A stretch of 61,339 nt of DNA from Candidatus Lambdaproteobacteria bacterium RIFOXYD2_FULL_56_26 (lineage in GTDB: Bacteria; SAR324; XYD2-FULL-50-16), in NCBI GenBank assembly GCA_001783715.1, contig MFNF01000015.1, positions 1 to 61,339 on the forward strand, in the 5' to 3' direction. Numbering within the stretch: the first letter of the stretch is position 1; each line of letters opens with the position of its first letter. The notes beneath the pieces were generated by a model. That model was given only the letters and a program-made list of their open reading frames with translations, was not told the origin of the DNA and searched no databases. Shown here in pieces: positions 54,018 to 61,339 of the stretch. The position numbers and the translations under genes are program-made.

Positions 54018-54531
54018 GATCCCTCAAGTAGTCTTCAAAGTTGTGTTCACCGGATCAACCCGCCTTTCTCCCCGGACTCCTGGGAGTTTGGAAGTGCGGG
54101 GCCCTTGGCACAAAAGAACCAAGAATTTCAGTCCAAAGCTTTCTTCACCTGTATATTTTACATATTTTATATTAAAAAGTAGAATTTAACTACCCCAAAA
54201 ACCGGACCGGCCTTTTAGTTTTTTTTAGGGGGGTGGGTCAGAGGAAGAATTGATTCCAAAACGTACTTCGCATTACCACGCAACGGGCTAGAGGTACCCA
54301 GCCATCGGTTCAACGAAAAACGGTCCCACTGAAAACAAAAAAAACGCCAAGGCGGGATCGGTCGGGTCAAAATGGGCTTTTTCCTTGTACCAAATCTCAC
54401 ATGGTCTTGTAAAGCAACTGTGTAGAATCGGTCTCCCTTTTTGACCCGGTTTTTTTCTGGTTTTTTGTTGCTCCAAGAAGGGAGACTGGTTCCAGCAAGC
54501 CCAGCGGGTGACCGTTCGGTTCGCTAAAAAG

Positions 54532-54580
54532 AGGCCCACCTCCAACCTCCTCCAACACCGCCAGGAGGTGGGCCTTTTTC
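54532..54580. terminator. Strong bidirectional terminator
   Basis: AGGCCCACCTCC (54532-54543) pairs perfectly with GGAGGTGGGCCT (54564-54575). T5 follows on the plus strand, and A5 precedes the stem, giving T5 on the minus strand. No plus-strand protein gene leads into it, so it may end a small RNA; on the minus strand there is likewise no gene directly upstream. Confidence 0.85.
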
Positions 54581-54674
54581 CCGTTTCTGCTCCGTCCCCA
54601 AACTCCCCTGCCCAAACCAATTGCCCCCTACGGCCTGTGCTGTGGTCTAACGGTTTTAGCAGTTTGGAAACAAC

Positions 54675-54703
54675 TTGCCCGCTCCAAAGGCTTAGGGTAT
54701 TAT
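54675..54703 (+). promoter_or_regulatory. Promoter of the 54.7-kb lipoprotein
   Basis: TTGCCC (54675-54680), 17 bp spacer, TATTAT (54698-54703), 38 bp before the ATG. Confidence 0.6.
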
Positions 54704-54741
54704 CCTGACATCCCCTTTCTTCTTGTGGTTAAGGAACTCCG

Positions 54742-55266
54742 ATGAAACAGCAACAGCAAACGATACAACGTCTGGGTTTGGTTTTGGTACTGCTCTCCTT
54801 GGGGTTCTTGGTGGGCTGCAAGTCCAAGAAAAACGACAATGTGGTCGTCAACGGTACCACCACCAGCACCGAAAGTGCGGTCCAAGGTACGGCCAACTCA
54901 CCCAAAAGCCTGAGTTTTACCGACTCCGACCCTTTGGGCAGCTTGATCCAAGGCAGCTTGACGATTGTCCCCGCCGAAGACGAAAGCAGCACCGACAGCT
55001 ATGAAATTTACTGGGGGAACAGTTCCACCAGCCTTTTGGCTGGGCAGTCGGTCATTGCCAGCAAAGACAAAGTTGGTGCCAACCTGACCTACAGCTTTGC
55101 CCAGGGCAGCGCCGTCCCCTCCGGTGCCACTTACTTCTTGGTCTATGGGAAAAACTCCCAAGGCCTCTCCGAACCGCCCACCGCCTTGGCCGTTGCCGAT
55201 GCCGGTACGGCCAGTTCCAGTCTCTTTGGTAGCGCTTGGTTTGGTTACGGAAAATTTGGTCCTTAA
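54742..55266 (+). CDS. Lipoprotein of unknown function
   Basis: A 174-residue lipoprotein with lipobox FLVGC after a hydrophobic signal. The mature part is rich in Ser, Thr, Gly and Asn, with strand-like segments such as DSYEIYWGNSS and SGATYFLVYGKNSQGLSEPP, consistent with a fibronectin-III-like or other beta-sandwich domain. The C-terminus is Phe/Gly-rich (FGSAWFGYGKFGP). No family recognised. It is followed 20 bp later by a second small secreted protein, and both sit between a clear promoter and a clear terminator. Confidence 0.78.
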   Translation: MKQQQQTIQRLGLVLVLLSLGFLVGCKSKKNDNVVVNGTTTSTESAVQGTANSPKSLSFTDSDPLGSLIQGSLTIVPAEDESSTDSYEIYWGNSSTSLLAGQSVIASKDKVGANLTYSFAQGSAVPSGATYFLVYGKNSQGLSEPPTALAVADAGTASSSLFGSAWFGYGKFGP

Positions 55267-55286
55267 ACCTCTAGTGTAGGAAAAAG

Positions 55287-55847
55287 ATGTTCAGATCCCT
55301 CCTTTTGAGTATGGTCAGTTTTGGTTTGGTCGGCAGTCTTTTGGCGGCGGTGCCCAACAGTTTTACCGATGGCCAAGTGGTCTCGGCGGCCAAGATCAAC
55401 GAAAACTTCACTGCTGCAAGCAACAAGATCGTTTTTAAGGTCAACGGGACCACCCTCAGCGGGTTTGTTTTTATGGGCGACAACCAAGCGACGGTGTACA
55501 GCAAAAATCTTTATTATGTTGCTTTGAGTTCCCCTTTGGGGACTCCGGCCATGAACGCTGGGGCTTCCACGTTTTATTTCACCGACGGAACCTGCGGTGG
55601 AACCCCCTACACCATGACGGCCGTCTATGGGCAGCTGTTTAAAGTAACCACCAGCTCTGGGGACGCACTGTATTACGTGGACAAGGCGGCAACTTCCAGG
55701 AGTATCTCCCCTGCTTCCTACAGTATGTCTGGGACTTGTTACGGTACCAGTGGCAGCATGACCCTGTATCCGGTTACGGCCAACAGCGAAGCGGTCACCG
55801 GGTTCCCCAACTTCTTGGGTTCGACCCTGTCCTTTGCCGTTGAGTAA
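55287..55847 (+). CDS. Secreted beta-rich protein of unknown function
   Basis: A 186-residue protein with a signal peptide ending SLLAA, then the segment SFTDGQVVSAAKINENFTAA, which resembles the start of trimeric tail-fibre or adhesin-like proteins (a GQxxSAxxxNxNF motif), and a Ser/Thr/Tyr-rich beta region with three Cys residues (GTCGGTPYTM, GTCYGTSG). Extracellular or outer-surface location is likely. It is the second gene of a two-gene unit with the lipoprotein. Function unknown. Confidence 0.75.
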   Translation: MFRSLLLSMVSFGLVGSLLAAVPNSFTDGQVVSAAKINENFTAASNKIVFKVNGTTLSGFVFMGDNQATVYSKNLYYVALSSPLGTPAMNAGASTFYFTDGTCGGTPYTMTAVYGQLFKVTTSSGDALYYVDKAATSRSISPASYSMSGTCYGTSGSMTLYPVTANSEAVTGFPNFLGSTLSFAVE

Positions 55848-55879
55848 CCTGCCGTAACTGCCGGGGTGATTCGGTTTTG

Positions 55880-55918
55880 AGCCCAAGTCCACCTTCTTTC
55901 GGTGGGCTTGGGCTTTTT
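55880..55918 (+). terminator. Rho-independent terminator of the lipoprotein operon
   Basis: A 14-bp stem (AGCCCAAGTCCACC with GGTGGGCTTGGGCT, one G-U pair) with a 7-nt loop, followed by T5, 33 bp after the stop codon. Confidence 0.92.
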
Positions 55919-56067
55919 GTTTTTGCGGCTTAGAAGGCCCCCAAACCCTCTCTGCCAAACTCACCACTGTCCTTGTAAGGGGTTCAAACCGCCTTGACCC
56001 GGTTGGACCCTTGGGCTGCAGTCCCCCGTCCCCTCTGAAGCCCTTTTGGCCCCCCGGAGCTTCCGGC

Positions 56068-56104
56068 AAAAAAAAAGCCCAGCCCCCTGTTGGAGAGGCT
56101 GGGC
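56068..56104 (-). terminator. Rho-independent terminator of hppA
   Basis: On the minus strand GCCCAGCC pairs with GGCTGGGC across a 12-nt loop, followed by nine T residues, about 26 bp after the hppA stop. Confidence 0.92.
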
Positions 56105-56130
56105 CAAAGACTGCTTTTGTGCGGTGCCGT

Positions 56131-58287
56131 TTAGCCGAACAACCCGGCCAACAGGCCGCCGGACTGGACGAAAAAGGGCACAAACACCAAAGACAAGATC
56201 GCCTGGAGCTTGAGTAGGATGTTCAAGCTGGGGCCGCTGGTGTCCTTGAAGGGGTCGCCGACGGTATCCCCAACCACGGCGGCCTTGTGGGCATCGCTGC
56301 CCTTGCCGCCCAGGTTGCCTTTTTCAATGTACTTTTTGGCATTGTCCCAAGCTCCACCGGAGTTGGAACTGGCAATGGCCAAAACCCCGCCGCAGACCAA
56401 AGACCCGGCCAAAACCCCGGCCAAAGCCTGGACCCCAAACAGGAAGCCCACGCCCAATGGGGTCAGGATGATCAAAGCCGCCGGAGGGATGGTTTTGCGC
56501 AACGCTGCTTTGGTGCTGATCGCCACGCAAGTCTTGTAGTCCGGGTCCGCCTTGCCTTCAAGCAGGCCAGGGATAGTCCGAAACTGCCGCCTTACCTCTT
56601 CAATCATGTCCATCGCTGCAGTCCCCACCGCTTCCATGGTCATGGCGCTAAAAAGGAAGGGCAAGAGCGCCCCGATAAACAGACCCATCAGGACCAAGGG
56701 GTCCAACAGGTTGATGTTGTCCAGCACCCCGGTTTGCCCCCGCTCTTGGAACAGCAGGTCTGCCCGGGTCAAGAAGGCGGCAAACAAGGCCAAGCTGGTC
56801 AAAATCGCCGAGCCAATGGCAAAGCCCTTGCCGATGGCGGCAGTGGTGTTGCCTGCAGCGTCCAGCACGTCGGTCCGCTCCCTTATGTCCGCACCCAGGC
56901 CCGCCATTTCGGCGATCCCCCCGGCGTTGTCCGAAACCGGCCCGTAACCATCAATGGTCAGGCCCACAATCAGGGTTCCCAACATGCCTAAGGCGGCCAC
57001 CGCCACCCCGTACATCCCGGCAAAGCCGTAGGAAACGCCGATCGAACCCACCACCAACAGGATCGGCACCGCCGAGGAGTAATAACCCAAGGCGATCCCG
57101 GCGATGATGTTGGTCGCCGCACCGGTCTTGCAGCTGTTGGCCAAGCCCTGGGTGGGGCCGTAGCTGTGGCTGGTGTAGTATTCGGTGATCAAACCGATCC
57201 CCAACCCGGCCACCAACCCGGCCAAGAAGCACCAGTAAACCCCCAGTGAGGTCACCACCTTGCCGGAGAGTTCAAAGCTTTGGGGCAGGAAGTACAGGGT
57301 CACGAAGTACATCAACACTGCCATCAAGGCGGTGGAAACCACCAACATCCGTTTGAGGGTCGGGGCTACATCCTCTTCCCCTTTGACCTTCACAAACAAA
57401 AAGGTCAGCATCGCCACCGGCACGCCCATGGCTGAAATCAGGATCGGATAAAGCAAGGCCCCCAGGTTGGAGCCAAAGGCCACCGCCCCAATTACCAAAG
57501 CGGCGCAAGTGGATTCGGCGCAAGAACCAAACAGGTCCGCCCCCATCCCGGCCACGTCGCCCACGTTGTCGCCCACGTTGTCGGCGATGACCGCCGGGTT
57601 TCTCGGGTCGTCTTCAGGAATGCCTGCTTCCACCTTGCCCACCAAGTCGGCCCCAACGTCGGCGGCCTTGGTGTAGATCCCTCCGCCCACCCGGGCAAAC
57701 AGCGCAATCGAGCTACCGCCCAAGGCAAACCCGGCCACCACTTCCATCAGGATGTGGCTGGTTTCGGGGCTGTCCAAAAAGGGGAACAGGGTTTTGAGCA
57801 GGAAGTAGATCCCCAACAAACCAAACAGCGCCAAGCCTACCAAGGCAAAGCCCATCACCGCCCCGGAGTTGAGGGCGATTTGGAAGGCGGCGGCAATCGA
57901 GGTTTTGGCGGCCCCGGCGGTACGTACGTTGCCCGCCGTAGCGATTTTCATGCCGATAAAGCCCGCCAAGATTGAGGTCAAGGACCCCAGCACAAAGGCA
58001 ATGGCGGTGGGCAGGCCTTCGTTGAGTTCGGTCGAGTGGGGGTCGTCGATGACCACCACGATCAAAACCGCAAAGATGGCGATGAAGATGAACATGGCCT
58101 TGTAAGACTGCCCCAAGAACGACATCGCCCCTTCGGCAATCGCCTTGTGGATCTTCTTGAGCCGGTTCCCCTCTTCGGCGTTCGAGGCCCCCGCATCAAT
58201 GGCAATCGAAGTCACTTGTCTGGCCTTGAACAGGGCCACGATCACTGAGGCCGCCGCAAACACGGCAATGATGGCAATCGCCTCCAT
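56131..58287 (-). CDS. hppA: Membrane-bound proton-pumping inorganic pyrophosphatase, K+-dependent type
   Basis: A 718-residue ion pump with about 16 TM segments that couples PPi hydrolysis to ion transport. PPi/Mg sites: [36 protein letters not shown], and later [12 protein letters not shown] and [10 protein letters not shown]. The segment [15 protein letters not shown] has Ala where K+-independent enzymes have Lys, so it should need K+. The gate region reads [10 protein letters not shown], with Glu in the shifted position seen in plant H+-pumping enzymes rather than the DLFES of Na+ pumps; proton pumping is therefore likely. ATG 58287 is chosen for AAGGGAG just upstream. Confidence 0.95.
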   Translation of the reverse strand: MEAIAIIAVFAAASVIVALFKARQVTSIAIDAGASNAEEGNRLKKIHKAIAEGAMSFLGQSYKAMFIFIAIFAVLIVVVIDDPHSTELNEGLPTAIAFVLGSLTSILAGFIGMKIATAGNVRTAGAAKTSIAAAFQIALNSGAVMGFALVGLALFGLLGIYFLLKTLFPFLDSPETSHILMEVVAGFALGGSSIALFARVGGGIYTKAADVGADLVGKVEAGIPEDDPRNPAVIADNVGDNVGDVAGMGADLFGSCAESTCAALVIGAVAFGSNLGALLYPILISAMGVPVAMLTFLFVKVKGEEDVAPTLKRMLVVSTALMAVLMYFVTLYFLPQSFELSGKVVTSLGVYWCFLAGLVAGLGIGLITEYYTSHSYGPTQGLANSCKTGAATNIIAGIALGYYSSAVPILLVVGSIGVSYGFAGMYGVAVAALGMLGTLIVGLTIDGYGPVSDNAGGIAEMAGLGADIRERTDVLDAAGNTTAAIGKGFAIGSAILTSLALFAAFLTRADLLFQERGQTGVLDNINLLDPLVLMGLFIGALLPFLFSAMTMEAVGTAAMDMIEEVRRQFRTIPGLLEGKADPDYKTCVAISTKAALRKTIPPAALIILTPLGVGFLFGVQALAGVLAGSLVCGGVLAIASSNSGGAWDNAKKYIEKGNLGGKGSDAHKAAVVGDTVGDPFKDTSGPSLNILLKLQAILSLVFVPFFVQSGGLLAGLFG

Positions 58288-58402
58288 AACTCCCTTGACG
58301 AATAAAAGGTTTCTGACAACGGCCCGAGCCCCCAAAGGCCCCAAAGCCAACTTACCCGGAGCCTAACCAGTCACGGGGAGTTTGTAAATTTGTTTTGGGA
58401 CC

Positions 58403-60274
58403 TTACAGCTGCTCCAAAGCCAACGAAGCATTGGCAAACTGCTGGGACCAAAACCCATGCAACCGACCGGATTGGGAATCGTCGGTGCCAATGCGCAACT
58501 TTTTGAGTTCCTCCAATGCGGACTCTTTGAGCAGTTTGATCGCCTGTTTCCTCGTTTCGGCGGAATAGTTGGCCAAGCAGGACCGGGGGAAAAAATGGGC
58601 TTTGAGCCGACCCTCCTTTTGGGACCGCTCAAGGTAGTTCTCTGGCGTAAGGGAAAAAAGTTCCCTAAACTGAGGCTGGTCCAGCACCAAAAAGCCGTTT
58701 TGGTGGGCCTTTTCCCCTCGTTGCAACAGTTGGTCTTCAACGATACAAAGGTGCCCGGTGTCCTTCAGCAGCGTGTAAAACAAACTCCCGTCGCCCAAGA
58801 GGTTGTTCCAATCTTTGGGTTCCACCTCGTGCAGCACGTTACACATCAAGACCAAATCAAAGGTATCTTCCCTCCGGCTTTTTAAGTCCGTGTACTTTTG
58901 GAAATACCGGTTGGTGCCATCACCATAAAGGCGGACAATTTCCTGTTTGCATTCTACCTCTTCTTTTTGGTCATAAGCAAAATAGTCCAACCAGTCGGCC
59001 AGTGATTCTCCCTCGGGGCTCAGGTCCCGCAAGGCGGCCAACAGTCGGCCCTTGCCTGCCCCAAAGTCCAGCAGGCGGACTTTTTGCCCCTCCTGGCGAA
59101 TTTGGGACAGGGCCTCATGGATTTGTTGGGTCTGAGGGTCCCCTGGCAGGTAGCCGACCGTTTCCGGCGGGAACAGGGATTCGGCGGCAAAACTCAGGCT
59201 GCCCAGTTGGGCGGGCAGGCCCAAGAAGTCGGAGAGCCGCTCCCGCTCTTCCGGTTTGCCCAACAGGGTCCCTAAAACCTTTTCAGGGATTCTTCCGGCC
59301 CATTCCACCTTGCCTTGGTCCATGAACCAGAGGCAGTTGGAGTCCAACTGGTACAGGTGCGCCAGGATGTGAACCGAGTGGGTGGCAATCCAAAGCTGCC
59401 CGTTGGGGATCGCCGCTCTGACCCGGTCGATCACTTGGAGCAACGCTGCCGGATGCAGGTGGTTTTCCGGCTCGTCCATCAGGATGATGGCTTGGTCCAA
59501 ATCAACCTCCTGCATGTACAGGGCGGCGCAAAACTGCAGCAACACCTTTTGCCCGTCCGAAAGTTCGTGGGCTCCCCCAATCGGGCGACCAAAAAGGGAG
59601 GCCTCCTGGTCCTTGTTGGCAGTCAAGACAGTGTCCAAAAGCGACTCCACCAGCGCCCCCAGTTTCTCCCAATTTTGTTCGGCCTGTGTTTTTTCTGCTT
59701 CTGTGACTTGGAAGGTTTTTTTATCCTCGCTGGTGGAACTTGCCCGTTGTTGCAGAGCCAAGCGGATGATTTCCAGGGTGGTCTGGGCGTAAGAGTCAAT
59801 CCCCTGGTGAATGGTCCGTTGGAGCCATATTGTTCGGTTGTCATTGGAAAGGCTGGGAGACGAAATCGGCTTTTTGGGCACAAATTCGATAAGTTGCGGC
59901 CAATTTTCTGCTGACAATTCCCCTGCAAAGTCAGACATCCCTTCTAAAAGAAGTTGAATTTGGACCATCTCCCTTTGCTGATGCTTTTCATTCTGCTCAA
60001 GCTGCAAACGGTGTGTGGGGCTCAGCCCTTTTTTTAGTTGAAGTTGAATTTGTTGAACGGAATTTTTTAAACCCTCCATTTGGATCTGGCGAGTTACAAA
60101 CTCTGAAAAACTCTTAAACCCCTTCCTCTTTTTTACCAACCCCAACAACCTCGACTTCCCCGCTCCGTTCTCCCCTGCCAGCACCACCAATGGGCCCAAC
60201 CGGTCCATCTTGACCGGCTGCAAACCCAACGGTTCCGTGAGTTCTTGGGAGAGGTTCAGTTGTGCAAGTTTCAT
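58403..60274 (-). CDS. AAA/ABC-type ATPase fused to a SAM-dependent methyltransferase
   Basis: A 623-residue fusion. Residues 1 to about 340 are an SMC/ABC-like ATPase: Walker A LAGENGAGKS, a helical insertion, signature HELSDGQKVLLQF, Walker B AIILMDEPENHLHPA, and the switch His in IATHSVHIL. From about 400 a class I methyltransferase follows: VRLLDFGAGKGRLLAAL, DYFAYDQ and DLVLMCNVLHEVEP. ATPases of this type (AAA_15/OLD-like) are common in defence systems, and such a direct methyltransferase fusion is unusual; that it is defensive is inference. ATG 60274 has GAGAAGAAA upstream. The gene is alone, divergent from the carbonic anhydrase. Confidence 0.82.
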   Translation of the reverse strand: MKLAQLNLSQELTEPLGLQPVKMDRLGPLVVLAGENGAGKSRLLGLVKKRKGFKSFSEFVTRQIQMEGLKNSVQQIQLQLKKGLSPTHRLQLEQNEKHQQREMVQIQLLLEGMSDFAGELSAENWPQLIEFVPKKPISSPSLSNDNRTIWLQRTIHQGIDSYAQTTLEIIRLALQQRASSTSEDKKTFQVTEAEKTQAEQNWEKLGALVESLLDTVLTANKDQEASLFGRPIGGAHELSDGQKVLLQFCAALYMQEVDLDQAIILMDEPENHLHPAALLQVIDRVRAAIPNGQLWIATHSVHILAHLYQLDSNCLWFMDQGKVEWAGRIPEKVLGTLLGKPEERERLSDFLGLPAQLGSLSFAAESLFPPETVGYLPGDPQTQQIHEALSQIRQEGQKVRLLDFGAGKGRLLAALRDLSPEGESLADWLDYFAYDQKEEVECKQEIVRLYGDGTNRYFQKYTDLKSRREDTFDLVLMCNVLHEVEPKDWNNLLGDGSLFYTLLKDTGHLCIVEDQLLQRGEKAHQNGFLVLDQPQFRELFSLTPENYLERSQKEGRLKAHFFPRSCLANYSAETRKQAIKLLKESALEELKKLRIGTDDSQSGRLHGFWSQQFANASLALEQL

Positions 60275-60455
60275 TTTCTTCTCGGCAAAAAGGTTGTCCA
60301 ACCCAAAAAAACAGCTGCTTCCTTGTACCAAAGTCCCCAGGAAAAAGAAAGAACCCAGGTGGAAGGAAAGGGGAGGGCAAGGGCGACTTTGGTGCCATGG
60401 GGGTTTACAAAAAAACTTGATTTTTGAGACCTTTTTCGGGTACGCCCTAGCCATT

Positions 60456-60480
60456 GTAAAAGACTCGTGTTTTCTTTTAC
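60456..60480. repeat. 8-bp inverted repeat between divergent genes
   Basis: GTAAAAGA (60456-60463) and TCTTTTAC (60473-60480) are exact reverse complements with a 9-bp spacer, 45 bp before the carbonic anhydrase start. It could be an operator. Confidence 0.4.
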
Positions 60481-60525
60481 CTAGCCCATAACTTTTTGTT
60501 TTTTAACCCAAGTTGAGAAAAACGG

Positions 60526-61302
60526 ATGAAAAGTCGTTTGTATTTGTTGGCCTTGGCCTTTGTGTTTGTTGCCTCCCAAGCCCAGGCGAAGTCGAAGGAA
60601 GAGCACCACGAAGCCAAAGGTGGCCACGGCCATTGGTCCTACCAAGGAGAAGGTGGACCGGAGCATTGGGGCGAGCTTTCCCCCGAGTTCGCTGCCTGCA
60701 AAACCGGCAAAGAGCAGTCGCCGATCAACATTGTGGCTACCGAAACCGCCGACCTCCCGGCCTTGGTGATCACCTACAAGCCGACCCCCTTGGCCATGGA
60801 GAACAACGGCCACACCATCAAGCTGGACGTAGCTCCGGGCAGCACCCTGACCGTGGGCGACAGTGCTTTTGACCTGTTGCAATTCCACTTCCACCTGCCC
60901 TCCGAAGAGATGATCAACGGCAAGGCTTACGACCTGGTGGCCCACTTGGTTCACCAGGACAAGGCCGGGAAACTGGGCGTAGTGGCGATTCTCTTTACCG
61001 TTGGGGCCGAAAACCCCGTTTTGGCCCAATTCTGGGGTCAATTGCCCAAGGCCGGCGGCGAAAAAGTCAGCGACCCGGCCAAGAGCCTCGACCTGAACGC
61101 ATTGCTGCCCAAGAACCTGGGTTATTATGGCTTCACCGGCTCCCTGACCACCCCTCCCTGTTCCGAAGGGGTGGCTTGGCATGTCTTAAAAACTCCGGTT
61201 GAGTTCTCTGCCGCCCAAAAAGCCGCCTTTGCCGCCCTTTACAGCGGCAACGCCCGGCCCGTACAGCCCCAGAACGCTCGGGTGGTCAAGGCCAGCAAGT
61301 AA
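60526..61302 (+). CDS. Periplasmic alpha carbonic anhydrase
   Basis: A 258-residue exported enzyme interconverting CO2 and bicarbonate. A signal peptide (MKSRLYLLALAFVFVASQAQA) is followed by a His-rich lead, then the alpha-CA blocks: HWSYQGEGGPEHWGEL, GKEQSPINI, FHFHLPSE with two zinc His residues, AHLVHQD with the third, FTGSLTTPPCSEGVAWHVL and NARPVQPQNAR. All catalytic residues I can see are in place. Location is periplasmic. It is the last gene in the window, divergent from the ATPase-methyltransferase. Confidence 0.95.
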   Translation: MKSRLYLLALAFVFVASQAQAKSKEEHHEAKGGHGHWSYQGEGGPEHWGELSPEFAACKTGKEQSPINIVATETADLPALVITYKPTPLAMENNGHTIKLDVAPGSTLTVGDSAFDLLQFHFHLPSEEMINGKAYDLVAHLVHQDKAGKLGVVAILFTVGAENPVLAQFWGQLPKAGGEKVSDPAKSLDLNALLPKNLGYYGFTGSLTTPPCSEGVAWHVLKTPVEFSAAQKAAFAALYSGNARPVQPQNARVVKASK

Positions 61303-61339
61303 CCTTCCTCCCCCGTTCCCCCAGGGGCCCCGGCCCCTG

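Larger units (their letters stand above)
54018..54741. other. Intergenic region with AT-rich promoter zone and possible structured RNA
   Basis: About 720 bp with no supported protein gene. From 54145 to 54190 it is very AT-rich (promoter-like, probably for the kinase). From about 54420 the plus strand has GTCTCCCTT and, further on, AAGGGAGAC, able to pair around a U-rich segment, then the terminator at 54532-54580. This pattern suggests a small RNA of roughly 150 nt ending at the terminator. I recognise no known RNA family. Confidence 0.45.

Overview
The window reads as chromosomal DNA of a Gram-negative (diderm), flagellated, nitrate-respiring bacterium. Support: LpxH-type lipid A hydrolase, outer-membrane barrel-like protein, lipoproteins, MotA/MotB and an MCP chemoreceptor, periplasmic nitrate reductase NapDAB, multihaem c-type cytochromes and a periplasmic alpha carbonic anhydrase. 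Gene style is proteobacteria-like, but the mix (class III FBPase, K+-dependent membrane pyrophosphatase, DGR-type protein, orphan NifQ) fits a deep or uncultured lineage; I cannot name the taxon from sequence alone. Coding density is high, genes are often coupled by ATGA or TAATG overlaps, and recognisable promoters are TTGxCx-17 bp-TAxxxT.

Layout. 1-1.8 kb: right end of an integrative element (excisionase-like HTH protein, tyrosine recombinase) abutting the 3' end of tRNA-Pro(GGG). 1.9-9.3 kb: chemoreceptor, PilZ protein, class III fructose bisphosphatase followed at once by a GlpX homologue that has lost most of its catalytic metal ligands, YibQ-type deacetylase-fold protein, DODA-type dioxygenase. 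9.4-19.2 kb: dodecahaem repeat lipoprotein, DEAD-box helicase, CorA, napDAB, TPR protein. 19.3-25.2 kb: tRNA(CAU), LpxH, phosphoesterase-like/tetrahaem fusion, DsbA-like protein, Tex, barrel-like protein. 25.4-30.3 kb: classical rimP-nusA-infB-rbfA operon. 31.6-37.1 kb: an unrecognised three-gene operon (1308-residue modular protein, O-methyltransferase, tandem TerB-like protein). 37.5-45 kb: hybrid histidine kinase with three PAS repeats, motAB, small lipoprotein, mnmE and three small genes, two of which resemble flagellar FlgN and FlaG.

45-48.3 kb is the most unusual region: a SUMF1 (C-type-lectin-fold) protein whose C-terminus has the codon signature of a diversity-generating-retroelement (DGR) variable region, ends in a hairpin containing its own stop codon, and is followed by a dense array of short GC-rich hairpins. 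Its N-terminal signal-peptide segment lies in the same frame, separated by a single TAA. No reverse transcriptase or template repeat is visible in the window, so the DGR core must be elsewhere if it exists.

48.5-54 kb: zinc-ribbon protein, orphan NifQ and two more hybrid histidine kinases. 54-61.3 kb: possible structured RNA with a bidirectional terminator, two small secreted proteins, K+-dependent H+-type pyrophosphatase, an ATPase-methyltransferase fusion protein and alpha carbonic anhydrase.

As a whole the genes describe an organism using nitrate as electron acceptor, with surface or periplasmic cytochromes, heavy two-component and c-di-GMP signalling, and probably a DGR-diversified surface or periplasmic protein.
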